Source: Vulcanimicrobiota bacterium (GTDB lineage: Bacteria; Eremiobacterota; Eremiobacteria; Baltobacterales; Baltobacteraceae). From it: a stretch of 5,751 nt of DNA. The translations under genes were made by a program, and so were the position numbers. The first letter of the stretch is position 1; every line of letters begins with the position of its first letter. Of this stretch, positions 1 to 5,751 are shown piece by piece. The DNA is taken from the NCBI GenBank assembly GCA_030042755.1, contig JASHZC010000290.1, forward strand, positions 1 to 5,751. The letters are read 5' to 3'. A model generated the notes under the pieces. That model saw only the letters and a program-made list of their open reading frames with translations, did no database searches and was not told where the DNA came from.

Positions 1-1152
1 ATCGAACGCGCCGTACTTCCGCGAGAGGGCGGTTACCGCGCTTCGACCAAGCACCTCGGCGATCCGAACGGCATCACGCGCCTCGCCGACATTCTCGCAA
101 AATCGACCCAGCCGTGCGTGCTGCTCGGGCAGCAAGTGTGGACGTGCCGCGCAACGGACGCCGCGCGCGAGTTCGTCGAGACGCTCAACATTCCAGCGTA
201 CATGAACGGTGCGGGTCGTGGAACGCTGGAGCCCGACCATCCACTGCACTTCCAACTGACGCGACGCGAAGCGTTTGAAGCGGCCGACGTGATCGTCGTC
301 GTTGGAACGCCGTTCGACTTCCGTCTGCGTTACGGCAAGAGTCTCAAAGCAAAAACCGTGGTACAGATCGACATGTCGTACGCTACGGTCGGTCGCAATC
401 GCGACATCGATCTCGGCCTGGTCGGCGACGTCGGTACGATTCTTTCGGCGGTCACGCGCGCATCGAGCGGCAACGGAGGAGCGGCAGTCGCTCGCACCGG
501 GTGGGTCGCCGCGCTTCGTGCGAAGGAGACCGCCGCAGTCGAAGCGCGCATGCCGAAGCTGCGCAACGATCAAGTTCCCATTCACCCGTACCGCCTCGCC
601 TACGAGATCGATCGTTTCCTCACCGATCAATCGATTTTCGTCGGCGACGGCGGCGACGTCGTTACGTTTGCGGGGAACGTCGTGCGTCCGAAGGCTCCAG
701 GCCTCTGGATGGACCCTGGACCGCTCGGGTCGCTCGGTGTCGGAACCGGCTTTGCCATGGCCGCAAAGCTCGCCCGTCCCGACCGCGAGGTTGTGGCGCT
801 CTTTGGCGACGGATCGTTTGCGATGACCGGATTCGACATGCAGACGGCCGTGCGATTTGGTTTGCCGTACATTGCGATCGTCGGTAACAACAGCTACATG
901 AATCAGATTCGCTGCGGGCAGATACAAAAGTACGGAAAAGAACGCGGCGACGTCGGAAACTATCTGGGCGACGTCGATTTCGAGAAATTCGCGCACATGC
1001 TCGGATTTTACGGCGAGGCGGTGCGCGAGCCGAGCCAGATTCGTCCGGCACTCGAACGCGCACGTGAATCCGGAACGTGCGCCGTCATCAACGTCTGGCT
1101 CGATCCGGACGCGTACGCACCGGGAACCGAAAACCAGACCATGTACAAGTGA
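1..1152 (+). CDS. ThDP-dependent lyase, oxalyl-CoA decarboxylase / 2-hydroxyacyl-CoA lyase type (5' end outside window)
   Basis: The frame is open from base 1 to the TGA at 1150-1152, giving 383 residues. Family members have about 550-600, so the N-terminal pyrimidine-binding domain with the catalytic Glu is missing. Numbering below is from base 1. Residues about 30-150 form the central domain (GAGRG near 71, then [18 protein letters not shown]), and about 185-383 form the pyrophosphate-binding domain. The ThDP/Mg motif is G269-D270-G271 followed by N296-N297, the usual spacing. The stretch [13 protein letters not shown] (about 236-248) is typical of the superfamily. Such enzymes cleave or decarboxylate 2-oxo- or 2-hydroxyacyl-CoA in the cytosol, and formyl-CoA is the product in the oxalyl-CoA decarboxylase and hydroxyacyl-CoA lyase branches. 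Being upstream of an Frc homologue supports a CoA-ester substrate. However, the C-terminus ([16 protein letters not shown]) lacks the Ser-x-Arg of oxalyl-CoA decarboxylase. A carboligase resembling acetolactate synthase is the remaining alternative. The family is certain; the substrate is not. Confidence 0.93.
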   Translation: MERAVLPREGGYRASTKHLGDPNGITRLADILAKSTQPCVLLGQQVWTCRATDAAREFVETLNIPAYMNGAGRGTLEPDHPLHFQLTRREAFEAADVIVVVGTPFDFRLRYGKSLKAKTVVQIDMSYATVGRNRDIDLGLVGDVGTILSAVTRASSGNGGAAVARTGWVAALRAKETAAVEARMPKLRNDQVPIHPYRLAYEIDRFLTDQSIFVGDGGDVVTFAGNVVRPKAPGLWMDPGPLGSLGVGTGFAMAAKLARPDREVVALFGDGSFAMTGFDMQTAVRFGLPYIAIVGNNSYMNQIRCGQIQKYGKERGDVGNYLGDVDFEKFAHMLGFYGEAVREPSQIRPALERARESGTCAVINVWLDPDAYAPGTENQTMYK

Positions 1153-1157
1153 GGTGA
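1151..1157 (+). promoter_or_regulatory. Shine-Dalgarno site of the CoA-transferase, overlapping the upstream stop codon
   Basis: GAGGTGA sits 5 bases before the ATG at 1163, and its first two bases are the last two of the lyase TGA stop. This site decides the start. The same frame is open further upstream, with an ATG at 1064 and a GTG at 1154, but only 1163 has a properly spaced ribosome site, and it begins the protein just where Frc homologues begin. The overlap suggests that ribosomes ending the lyase could restart on the transferase. Confidence 0.75.
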
Positions 1158-1162
1158 ATGAG

Positions 1163-2395
1163 ATGAGAGCGCTTGACGGCGTGCGCGTCCTCGACATGAC
1201 GCACGTGCAGTCGGGTCCTTCGTGTACCCAGATTCTCGCGTGGCTAGGTGCCGACGTGATCAAGGTCGAGCTGCCCGGCCGCGGCGATATTACGCGTCAG
1301 CAGCTTCGCGACATTCCCGACGTCGACAGTCTCTACTTTGCCATGCTCAACGCTAACAAGCGCAGCTTGACGCTCAATACCAAAACGTCGCACGGCAAAG
1401 AAATCTTCACCAAACTGATTCACGCCTGCGACGTGCTGGTCGAAAACTTCGGTCCGGGCGTGCTCGATCGGCAAGGATTTCCGTGGGAGAAGATACACGA
1501 GCTCAATCCGCGGATGATTTACGCCTCGATCAAGGGGTTTGGTCCCGGACGTTTCGCCGACGCCAAAGCGTATGAACCCGTCGCGCAGGCTATGGGCGGG
1601 TCGATGAGCACGACCGGATGGGAAGATGGGCCGCCTCTCGTGACGGGTGCGCAAATCGGGGATTCGGGCACCGGCATTCATGCCGTCGCCGCAATTATCG
1701 CGGCGCTCTATCAGCGCGACGTGCACACCGGTCAAGGGCAGCGAGTAATGTGCACGATGCAAGATTCGGTGCTCAATCTCTGCCGCGTGAAGATGCGCGA
1801 TCAGCAGCGTCTCGCGCGGGGACCGCTCAGCGAATATCCAAACCGCACCTTCAACGGGGTTGTGCCGCGCTCGGGCAATGCGTCCGGAGGTGGACACCCG
1901 GGTTCGGCGCTACGTTGTGCCCCGGGTGGTGCAAACGATTACGTCTACCTGATTATCCAGCCCCAAATATGGGAGCCGCTCTGTACGGAGATGGGGCGTC
2001 CGGAACTGATTACCGATCCCCATTACGCGACACCGGAAGCGCGCGTTCCACACCTAGACGAGGTGTTTGGAGTCGTCGAAGAGTGGACGAAGACGTTGAC
2101 TAAGTACGAGGTCCTCGAGCGATGCAACGCGCTCGACATTCCGTGCGGACCGGTTCTTGCGATGAAAGAGCTGTTGGAAGACGAGTCTTTACGCGCGCGC
2201 GGTATGGTCGCGCAAGTGCCGCATCCGCAGCGCGGAAGCTATTTCACGATCGGCTGTCCGCTCGTGCTTTCCGATTCACCGGTCGATTATCGCAGCGCTC
2301 CGTTACTGGGCGAACACAACGAAGAAATTCTCGAAGAGCTCATGGGTTACGACGCAATGCAGGTTCGCACTCTGCACGAAGAGGGAGTTATTTGA
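1163..2395 (+). CDS. frc: Class III CoA-transferase, formyl-CoA:oxalate CoA-transferase (Frc) family
   Basis: This 410-residue cytosolic enzyme moves CoA from formyl-CoA to a carboxylate (oxalate in the type enzyme), releasing formate. Compared from memory with Oxalobacter formigenes Frc, it matches along its whole length: [16 protein letters not shown] at the N-terminus (Q16 for Frc Q17), the catalytic aspartate D167 (Frc D169) in [10 protein letters not shown], the run [19 protein letters not shown], the flexible glycine loop GGGHPG at 242-247, DIPCGPV, and a C-terminal LLGEH. Frc folds as an interlocked dimer. Two differences stand out. Q47 lies where O. formigenes has W48, as in E. coli YfdW by recollection. 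The segment between EYP and the glycine loop is about 15 residues shorter, which explains 410 against 428 residues. It starts 10 bases after the lyase and ends 2 bases before the dehydrogenase ATG, so co-transcription is likely. The acceptor acid may be oxalate or a related 2-hydroxy acid. Confidence 0.93.
   Translation: MRALDGVRVLDMTHVQSGPSCTQILAWLGADVIKVELPGRGDITRQQLRDIPDVDSLYFAMLNANKRSLTLNTKTSHGKEIFTKLIHACDVLVENFGPGVLDRQGFPWEKIHELNPRMIYASIKGFGPGRFADAKAYEPVAQAMGGSMSTTGWEDGPPLVTGAQIGDSGTGIHAVAAIIAALYQRDVHTGQGQRVMCTMQDSVLNLCRVKMRDQQRLARGPLSEYPNRTFNGVVPRSGNASGGGHPGSALRCAPGGANDYVYLIIQPQIWEPLCTEMGRPELITDPHYATPEARVPHLDEVFGVVEEWTKTLTKYEVLERCNALDIPCGPVLAMKELLEDESLRARGMVAQVPHPQRGSYFTIGCPLVLSDSPVDYRSAPLLGEHNEEILEELMGYDAMQVRTLHEEGVI
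2381..2387 (+). promoter_or_regulatory. Shine-Dalgarno site of the aldehyde dehydrogenase, inside the end of frc
   Basis: GAGGGAG lies within the last codons of the CoA-transferase, 10 bases before the ATG at 2398. It supports 2398 as the start rather than upstream ATGs in the same open frame, the first at 2122, which would overlap frc by more than 270 bases and add an unrelated arginine-rich N-terminus. Confidence 0.6.
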
Positions 2396-2397
2396 TC

Positions 2398-3876
2398 ATG
2401 GCGATTGCCACAACACCGCAAAACACGATTCGCATTCCGCAGACGAAATTGTTGATCGACGGGAAGTGGGTCGATGCGCAATCGGGCAAGACCTTCGAGA
2501 CACGAAATCCGGCGACCGAAGAGGTCATCGCGCGCGTGGCCGAAGCCGACGCGGCCGACACGGCGCTTGCGGTAAAGGCCGCCCGCGCCGCGCTCGAAGA
2601 GGGGCCGTGGGGAAAGATGCGCGCCGCCGATCGCGCGCGCATCATGGTCCGCTTCGCGCAAACCATCCGCGAGCATCAAGAAGAGATCGTCGCGCTGGAA
2701 TCGCTCGACGGCGGAAAGCCGATCAGCTCGGTACGACGTCAAGACTTCCCAGCGATGCTCGATTGTATCGAATATTATTCGGGCTGGCCCGATAAGATCA
2801 CGGGCGACGTCGTCCCGGTCCGAACCGATGCGCTCACATACGTCGCGCGCGTTCCGGTTGGCGTGGTCGGCGCGATCGTGCCCTGGAATTTTCCGCTGAT
2901 GAACTCGATGTGGAAAATAGCGCCGGCGCTCGCCTGCGGGTGCACGATGGTGATGAAACCGGCGACAGAAACGCCGCTCACCGCGCTCTTCCTTGGAGAA
3001 CTCGCGCTGGAAGCCGGCTTACCACCCGGCGTGCTCAACGTCGTTCCCGGGCCGGGGACGACCGCCGGGATGTCCATCGTGCAAAATCCCGACGTCGACA
3101 AGATCTCGTTCACCGGTTCGCCGGGCGTCGGGAAAGTGATCATGGAAGCTGCGGCGCCCTACGTGACGCGTCTCACGCTCGAGCTTGGCGGTAAATCGCC
3201 GAACCTGATCTTTGAAGATGCGGACATCGATTCCGCTGTCAAGGGGTCGTCGGCTGGAATCTTTTTCAACAGCGGGCAAGTGTGTTCGGCCGGATCGCGC
3301 GTGCTCGTGCAAGAGAGTATCTACGACGAATTCTGCGAGCGCATGGTGCAACGTTCGAAGTCGCTGAAAGTTGGCGATCCGCTCGATGAAAGCACCTACA
3401 TGGGACCCGTCATTTCGCAAAAGCAACTGCGGACGATCATGGGGTACATAGACGCAGGCAAGAGCGAAGGCGCGAACTTGCGCTCAGGCGGGAACAAGAT
3501 CGGCGAGCGCGGGTACTTCCTCGAACCTACGGTCTTTACCGAAGTCGATAATTCGATGAAGATTGCGCGCGAGGAAATCTTCGGTCCGGTCGCGGCGGTG
3601 ATCAGGTTCAAAGATGAAGACGACGCCGTGCGCATCGCCAACGACTCGGTCTTCAGCTTGGCAGCCGGCGTATGGACGAAGGACGTCGCGCGCGCACATA
3701 TCATGGCGCAGCGTCTGCACGCCGGAACGGTATGGGTCAATACGTACGGCCAGAGCGACACGAGATTGCCGTGGGGTGGACTTGGCGGCGATTCGGGCAT
3801 GGGGCGCGACCTCGGAGAGACCGCGCTCGACAACTACACCGACAAGAAAACTATTTGGGTAAGCTTGCGACGCTAG
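2398..3876 (+). CDS. NAD(P)+-dependent aldehyde dehydrogenase (ALDH superfamily)
   Basis: This 492-residue enzyme oxidises an aldehyde to its acid in the cytosol; the length is normal for the family. The start at 2398 gives the usual N-terminus (LLIDGKWVDAQSGKTFETRNPAT). Active-site residues are all present: the oxyanion asparagine N164 in VPWNFPL, K187 in the cofactor site, the GSPGVG turn at 240-245, the general base E262 in LELGGK, the nucleophile C296 in NSGQVCSAGSR, and E393/F395 in EEIFGPV. E262 and C296 are 34 apart, as in ALDH2 (E268, C302). T190 stands where NAD-preferring members have a ribose-binding Glu (ALDH2 E195), so NADP+ use is possible. Near the C-terminus PWGGLGGDSGMGRD (458-471) replaces the common PFGGYKQSG form. 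It starts 2 bases after frc, so its aldehyde may come from the neighbouring lyase. The substrate cannot be read from sequence; annotation as betaine-aldehyde or phenylacetaldehyde dehydrogenase would be over-specific. Confidence 0.95.
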   Translation: MAIATTPQNTIRIPQTKLLIDGKWVDAQSGKTFETRNPATEEVIARVAEADAADTALAVKAARAALEEGPWGKMRAADRARIMVRFAQTIREHQEEIVALESLDGGKPISSVRRQDFPAMLDCIEYYSGWPDKITGDVVPVRTDALTYVARVPVGVVGAIVPWNFPLMNSMWKIAPALACGCTMVMKPATETPLTALFLGELALEAGLPPGVLNVVPGPGTTAGMSIVQNPDVDKISFTGSPGVGKVIMEAAAPYVTRLTLELGGKSPNLIFEDADIDSAVKGSSAGIFFNSGQVCSAGSRVLVQESIYDEFCERMVQRSKSLKVGDPLDESTYMGPVISQKQLRTIMGYIDAGKSEGANLRSGGNKIGERGYFLEPTVFTEVDNSMKIAREEIFGPVAAVIRFKDEDDAVRIANDSVFSLAAGVWTKDVARAHIMAQRLHAGTVWVNTYGQSDTRLPWGGLGGDSGMGRDLGETALDNYTDKKTIWVSLRR

Positions 3877-3900
3877 ATCGCGGCACTCTTACAATTTGAG

Positions 3901-3910
3901 AAAGGGGTGA
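3901..3910 (+). promoter_or_regulatory. Strong Shine-Dalgarno site of the OFA transporter
   Basis: AAAGGGGTGA ends 4 bases before the ATG at 3915 and fixes that start. It lies in the 38-base gap after the dehydrogenase, the longest gap in the operon. I see no hairpin in that gap, so read-through from upstream is expected. Confidence 0.7.
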
Positions 3911-3914
3911 ATCC

Positions 3915-5192
3915 ATGGCCTCTGTTCAGTCCACCGCTGCGGTGCCGACGTCTTCGTTCCGGGCCAATCCTTGGGTCCAGCTTGTCGTCGGCATCGTCTG
4001 TATGGCGATGATCGCAAACCTGCAATACGGCTGGACGTTTTTCGTTGTGCCGATCAACGCGAAGTTCGGCTGGTCACTAGCGGCAATCCAAGTCTCGTTT
4101 ACGATCTTCGTTTTGGTAGAGACCTGGCTCGTGCCGTTTGAGGCCGCGCTCGTCGACCGATACGGTCCACGCCGTATGGTGCTGGCGGGCGGTGTTTTTG
4201 CAGCGCTCGGTTGGGTCATCAACTCATTCGCGTCATCGCTCGAGGTACTGTATCTCGGTGCGATCTGCGCCGGAATCGGCGCCGGCATTGTCTATGGCAC
4301 GTGCGTTGGAAACGCGCTGAAATGGTTCGCGGGACATCGCGGGCTCGCCGCAGGACTGACGGCGGCAGGTTTTGGCGCCGGTGCAGCCTTGACCGTCATT
4401 CCGATTTCGAACATGATCGAGTCCAGTGGCTACCAGCAGACGTTCCGCGTCTTCGGGCTACTGCAAGGTGCGATCGTAATTATCGCCTCAATGTTTCTCC
4501 TTACTCCGCCGGCGACGACGCCGAAAGAATCTCGGCCCGTCAAGGTCTTGCAAGGCAACCGCGACTACGCTCCGATGGAGACACTCCGTTCACCCGTATT
4601 CTGGGTGATGTATGTGATGTTCACCCTGGTTGCTGCGGGTGGTCTCATGGCAGTCGCACAGCTCGGCCCGATCGCAAAAGACTTTGGGATTGCCAAGACG
4701 CCGGTGACGCTCTTTGGGTTTACCATGGCGGCCTTGACGTATACGGTGTCGCTCAATAACTTGGTCAACGGCCTGACGCGCCCGGTTCTCGGGTGGGTCT
4801 CCGACAACATCGGGCGCGAGATCACGCTATTTCTTGCATTCTTACTCGAGGGTATCGGCATCTTCGCGCTGATGAAATTCGGGCACTCGCCGGTGGCGTT
4901 CGTGCTGCTTTCGGGCGTCGTTTTCTTCGCGTGGGGCGAGATCTTCAGCATCTTCCCGGCGACGACGCGCGATCAGTTCGGGCAGAAGTACGCGACGACC
5001 AACTACGGCATGCTGTATACCGCGAAGGGAACTGGCTCGTTGATCGTGCCGCTCGCGAGCGTGCTTACGGCAATGTCAGGCAGTTGGACGCTCGCGCTTT
5101 CGGTCGCGGCCCTCTTCAACATCGTCGCAGCGATCATTTCCGTAGCGGTGTTGCTGCCGCTGCGCGTCCGCGTTATTCGCTCCTCGAGTTAG
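3915..5192 (+). CDS. Major facilitator transporter, oxalate/formate antiporter (OFA) family
   Basis: This 425-residue inner-membrane protein has hydrophobic segments consistent with 12 helices. The first is at about 20-42, and a central polar loop at about 200-225 divides the two halves. The short polar N-terminus has no signal peptide. A motif-A-like DRYGPRR (81-87) follows helix 2 and is echoed by GWVSDNIGR (293-301) in the second half, the usual MFS pseudo-symmetry. By memory alignment to O. formigenes OxlT, both essential cationic residues are present: R289 in NGLTRP for R272, and K371 in LYTAKGTGS for K355, 82 residues apart against 83. These residues bind the anionic carboxylates, so an organic acid substrate exchanged for formate or a similar monoanion is well supported. 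Specificity for oxalate over a 2-hydroxy acid is not shown. It is the last gene of the operon and should supply the substrate of the CoA-transferase and lyase. Its stop codon lies in a hairpin shared with the convergent gene. Confidence 0.92.
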   Translation: MASVQSTAAVPTSSFRANPWVQLVVGIVCMAMIANLQYGWTFFVVPINAKFGWSLAAIQVSFTIFVLVETWLVPFEAALVDRYGPRRMVLAGGVFAALGWVINSFASSLEVLYLGAICAGIGAGIVYGTCVGNALKWFAGHRGLAAGLTAAGFGAGAALTVIPISNMIESSGYQQTFRVFGLLQGAIVIIASMFLLTPPATTPKESRPVKVLQGNRDYAPMETLRSPVFWVMYVMFTLVAAGGLMAVAQLGPIAKDFGIAKTPVTLFGFTMAALTYTVSLNNLVNGLTRPVLGWVSDNIGREITLFLAFLLEGIGIFALMKFGHSPVAFVLLSGVVFFAWGEIFSIFPATTRDQFGQKYATTNYGMLYTAKGTGSLIVPLASVLTAMSGSWTLALSVAALFNIVAAIISVAVLLPLRVRVIRSSS

Positions 5193-5217
5193 GGCCTGGC
5201 CCTAGTCGAGGAGCGAA
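5176..5217. terminator. Long hairpin at the convergent junction, possible bidirectional terminator
   Basis: A 12-base perfect inverted repeat (TTCGCTCCTCGA at 5176-5187, TCGAGGAGCGAA at 5206-5217) encloses a second one (TAGGGC at 5190-5195, GCCCTA at 5199-5204) with a 3-base loop. Only G5188 and the 5189/5205 position break the stem; in the + strand RNA the latter can be a U-G wobble. There is no T-tract on either side, so it is not a classical intrinsic terminator in either direction. It could slow polymerase, block read-through into antisense, or protect 3' ends. It overlaps the last codons of both genes. Confidence 0.6.
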
Positions 5218-5751
5218 ACGGCACCGGTTCGCAGATCGTAAACGGCGCCGACGACACGCAAGATGCCGCGAGCGACGGCATCGTCGAGAATCGTCGACCG
5301 TGCGGTCAGCGCCGCGACCGTTTCGCGAACGTTTGCAGCAACGGCGTTCGCCCACCAGTCTCCGCCTACCGTGCGCGCGGCGCGCACGGCGGGCGCGAGT
5401 TTTTCCGCAAGCTGTTGAATGTGACCGGGGAACGTCGCGCCGGATTCGACCAGCGACATCGCTGCTTGTATTGCGCCGCACGAGGAATGCCCAAGCACCA
5501 CGACGAGCATGCAGTGCAGAATCTCGACGCCATACTCGACCGAGGCGAGCCCGTCGTCGCTGACGGTTGGCCCCGCCGAGCGAACGACGAACAAATTGCC
5601 GGGGTGCTGATCGAAGATCGCTTCGATCGGCACGCGTGAGTCCGAGCATCCCAACACGACGGCGAACGGGAACTGTGCGTTCGCAAGTTCGATTCGCATG
5701 GCCGACGCGACGGGCGCCTGGGGACGCTCCTCAACGAAACGCCGGTTGCCT
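5202..5751 (-). CDS. Beta-class carbonic anhydrase (N-terminus outside window)
   Basis: It interconverts CO2 and bicarbonate using zinc. The visible part is 182 residues, read from base 5750 down to the TAG at 5202-5204; bacterial members usually have about 200-230, so a short N-terminal piece is missing. The frame stays open past the ATG at 5697-5699 and gives GNRRFVEERP, the conserved start of the beta-carbonic anhydrase domain, so that ATG is internal. Zinc ligands are present: Cys (5646-5648) and Asp (5640-5642) in CSDSR, then His (5487-5489) and Cys (5478-5480) in GHSSCGA. NLFVVRSAG and SVEYGVEIL between them are also typical. The protein ends YDLRTGAVSLLD. No signal peptide can be judged because the start is missing. 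It is convergent with the transporter, 9 bases between stop codons, so it is a separate transcription unit. A link to CO2 from oxalyl-CoA decarboxylation is possible but rests only on position. Confidence 0.94.
   Translation of the reverse strand, partial: GNRRFVEERPQAPVASAMRIELANAQFPFAVVLGCSDSRVPIEAIFDQHPGNLFVVRSAGPTVSDDGLASVEYGVEILHCMLVVVLGHSSCGAIQAAMSLVESGATFPGHIQQLAEKLAPAVRAARTVGGDWWANAVAANVRETVAALTARSTILDDAVARGILRVVGAVYDLRTGAVSLLD

Noticed and set aside
118..1152. GTG at 118 as the start of the ThDP lyase
   Set aside because: The frame is open to base 1 and its translation continues the family's domain, so 118 is internal and the gene begins outside the window.
1..1152. Naming the lyase as biosynthetic acetolactate synthase (ilvB)
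   Set aside because: There is no small-subunit gene or other branched-chain gene nearby, and the Frc and OFA neighbours point to CoA-ester or organic-acid metabolism.
1064..1162. ATG at 1064 or GTG at 1154 as the start of the CoA-transferase
   Set aside because: The 1064 extension overlaps the lyase by 89 bases and reads as low-complexity Arg/Thr sequence. The GTG at 1154 lies within the ribosome site used by 1163.
1244..1897. 217-residue reading frame on the - strand opposite frc
   Set aside because: Antisense shadow of a high-GC gene; no recognisable domain, and the + strand frame is a clear Frc homologue.
2122..2397. Long N-terminal extension of the aldehyde dehydrogenase
   Set aside because: It lies inside frc in another frame, is arginine-rich and matches no ALDH N-terminus; 2398 has a ribosome site and the normal N-terminus.
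3865..3895. Possible internal promoter before the transporter (TTGCGA at 3865-3870, TACAAT at 3890-3895)
   Set aside because: The -10 box matches 5 of 6, but the -35 matches only 4 of 6 with a 19-base spacer, and transcription would begin at the ribosome site. Too weak to annotate without start-site data.
4793..5563. 256-residue + strand frame spanning the transporter end and the carbonic anhydrase
   Set aside because: Very arginine-rich, crosses two genes with clear homology in other frames, and has no motif; a composition artefact.
5173..5649. 158-residue - strand frame overlapping the carbonic anhydrase
   Set aside because: Arginine-rich shadow in another frame; the zinc-ligand motifs are in the neighbouring frame.
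1..5751. CRISPR arrays, tRNA or rRNA genes, insertion sequences, phage or attachment sites
   Set aside because: No direct-repeat array, structured RNA gene, transposase or terminal repeats were seen; the window is continuous metabolic coding sequence.

Overview
The window is a high-GC bacterial chromosome segment (about 60% GC by eye, not counted). It has clear Shine-Dalgarno sites and tightly packed genes. It is essentially all coding, with no gene-free stretch longer than 38 bases. Nothing fixes the phylum; the composition would suit a soil lineage such as Alphaproteobacteria or Candidatus Eremiobacterota, but that is only a guess.

Bases 1-5192 carry four genes on the + strand that look like one operon. 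They are: (1) the C-terminal two thirds of a thiamine-diphosphate (ThDP) lyase of the oxalyl-CoA decarboxylase / 2-hydroxyacyl-CoA lyase / acetolactate synthase superfamily, whose 5' end lies outside the window; (2) a class III CoA-transferase very close to formyl-CoA:oxalate CoA-transferase (Frc); (3) an aldehyde dehydrogenase with an intact active site; (4) a 12-helix transporter of the oxalate/formate antiporter (OFA) family. The gaps are 10, 2 and 38 bases. On the - strand, convergent with the transporter, is a beta-carbonic anhydrase whose N-terminus runs off the right edge.

The simple reading is an oxalate-use cluster: import oxalate, form oxalyl-CoA with Frc, decarboxylate it to formyl-CoA, pass the CoA on, and export formate. 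Two things do not fit. The lyase lacks the C-terminal Ser/Arg and the tyrosine typical of oxalyl-CoA decarboxylase, and the operon contains an aldehyde dehydrogenase, which oxalate breakdown does not need. An alternative that uses every gene is an alpha-oxidation-like cycle. The transporter brings in a 2-hydroxy acid, the Frc-like enzyme loads it with CoA from formyl-CoA, the lyase cleaves it to formyl-CoA plus an aldehyde, the dehydrogenase oxidises the aldehyde, and formate leaves through the antiporter. This is inference from gene content and residues.

The two convergent genes end inside one long near-perfect hairpin in which their two TAG stop codons lie opposite each other.
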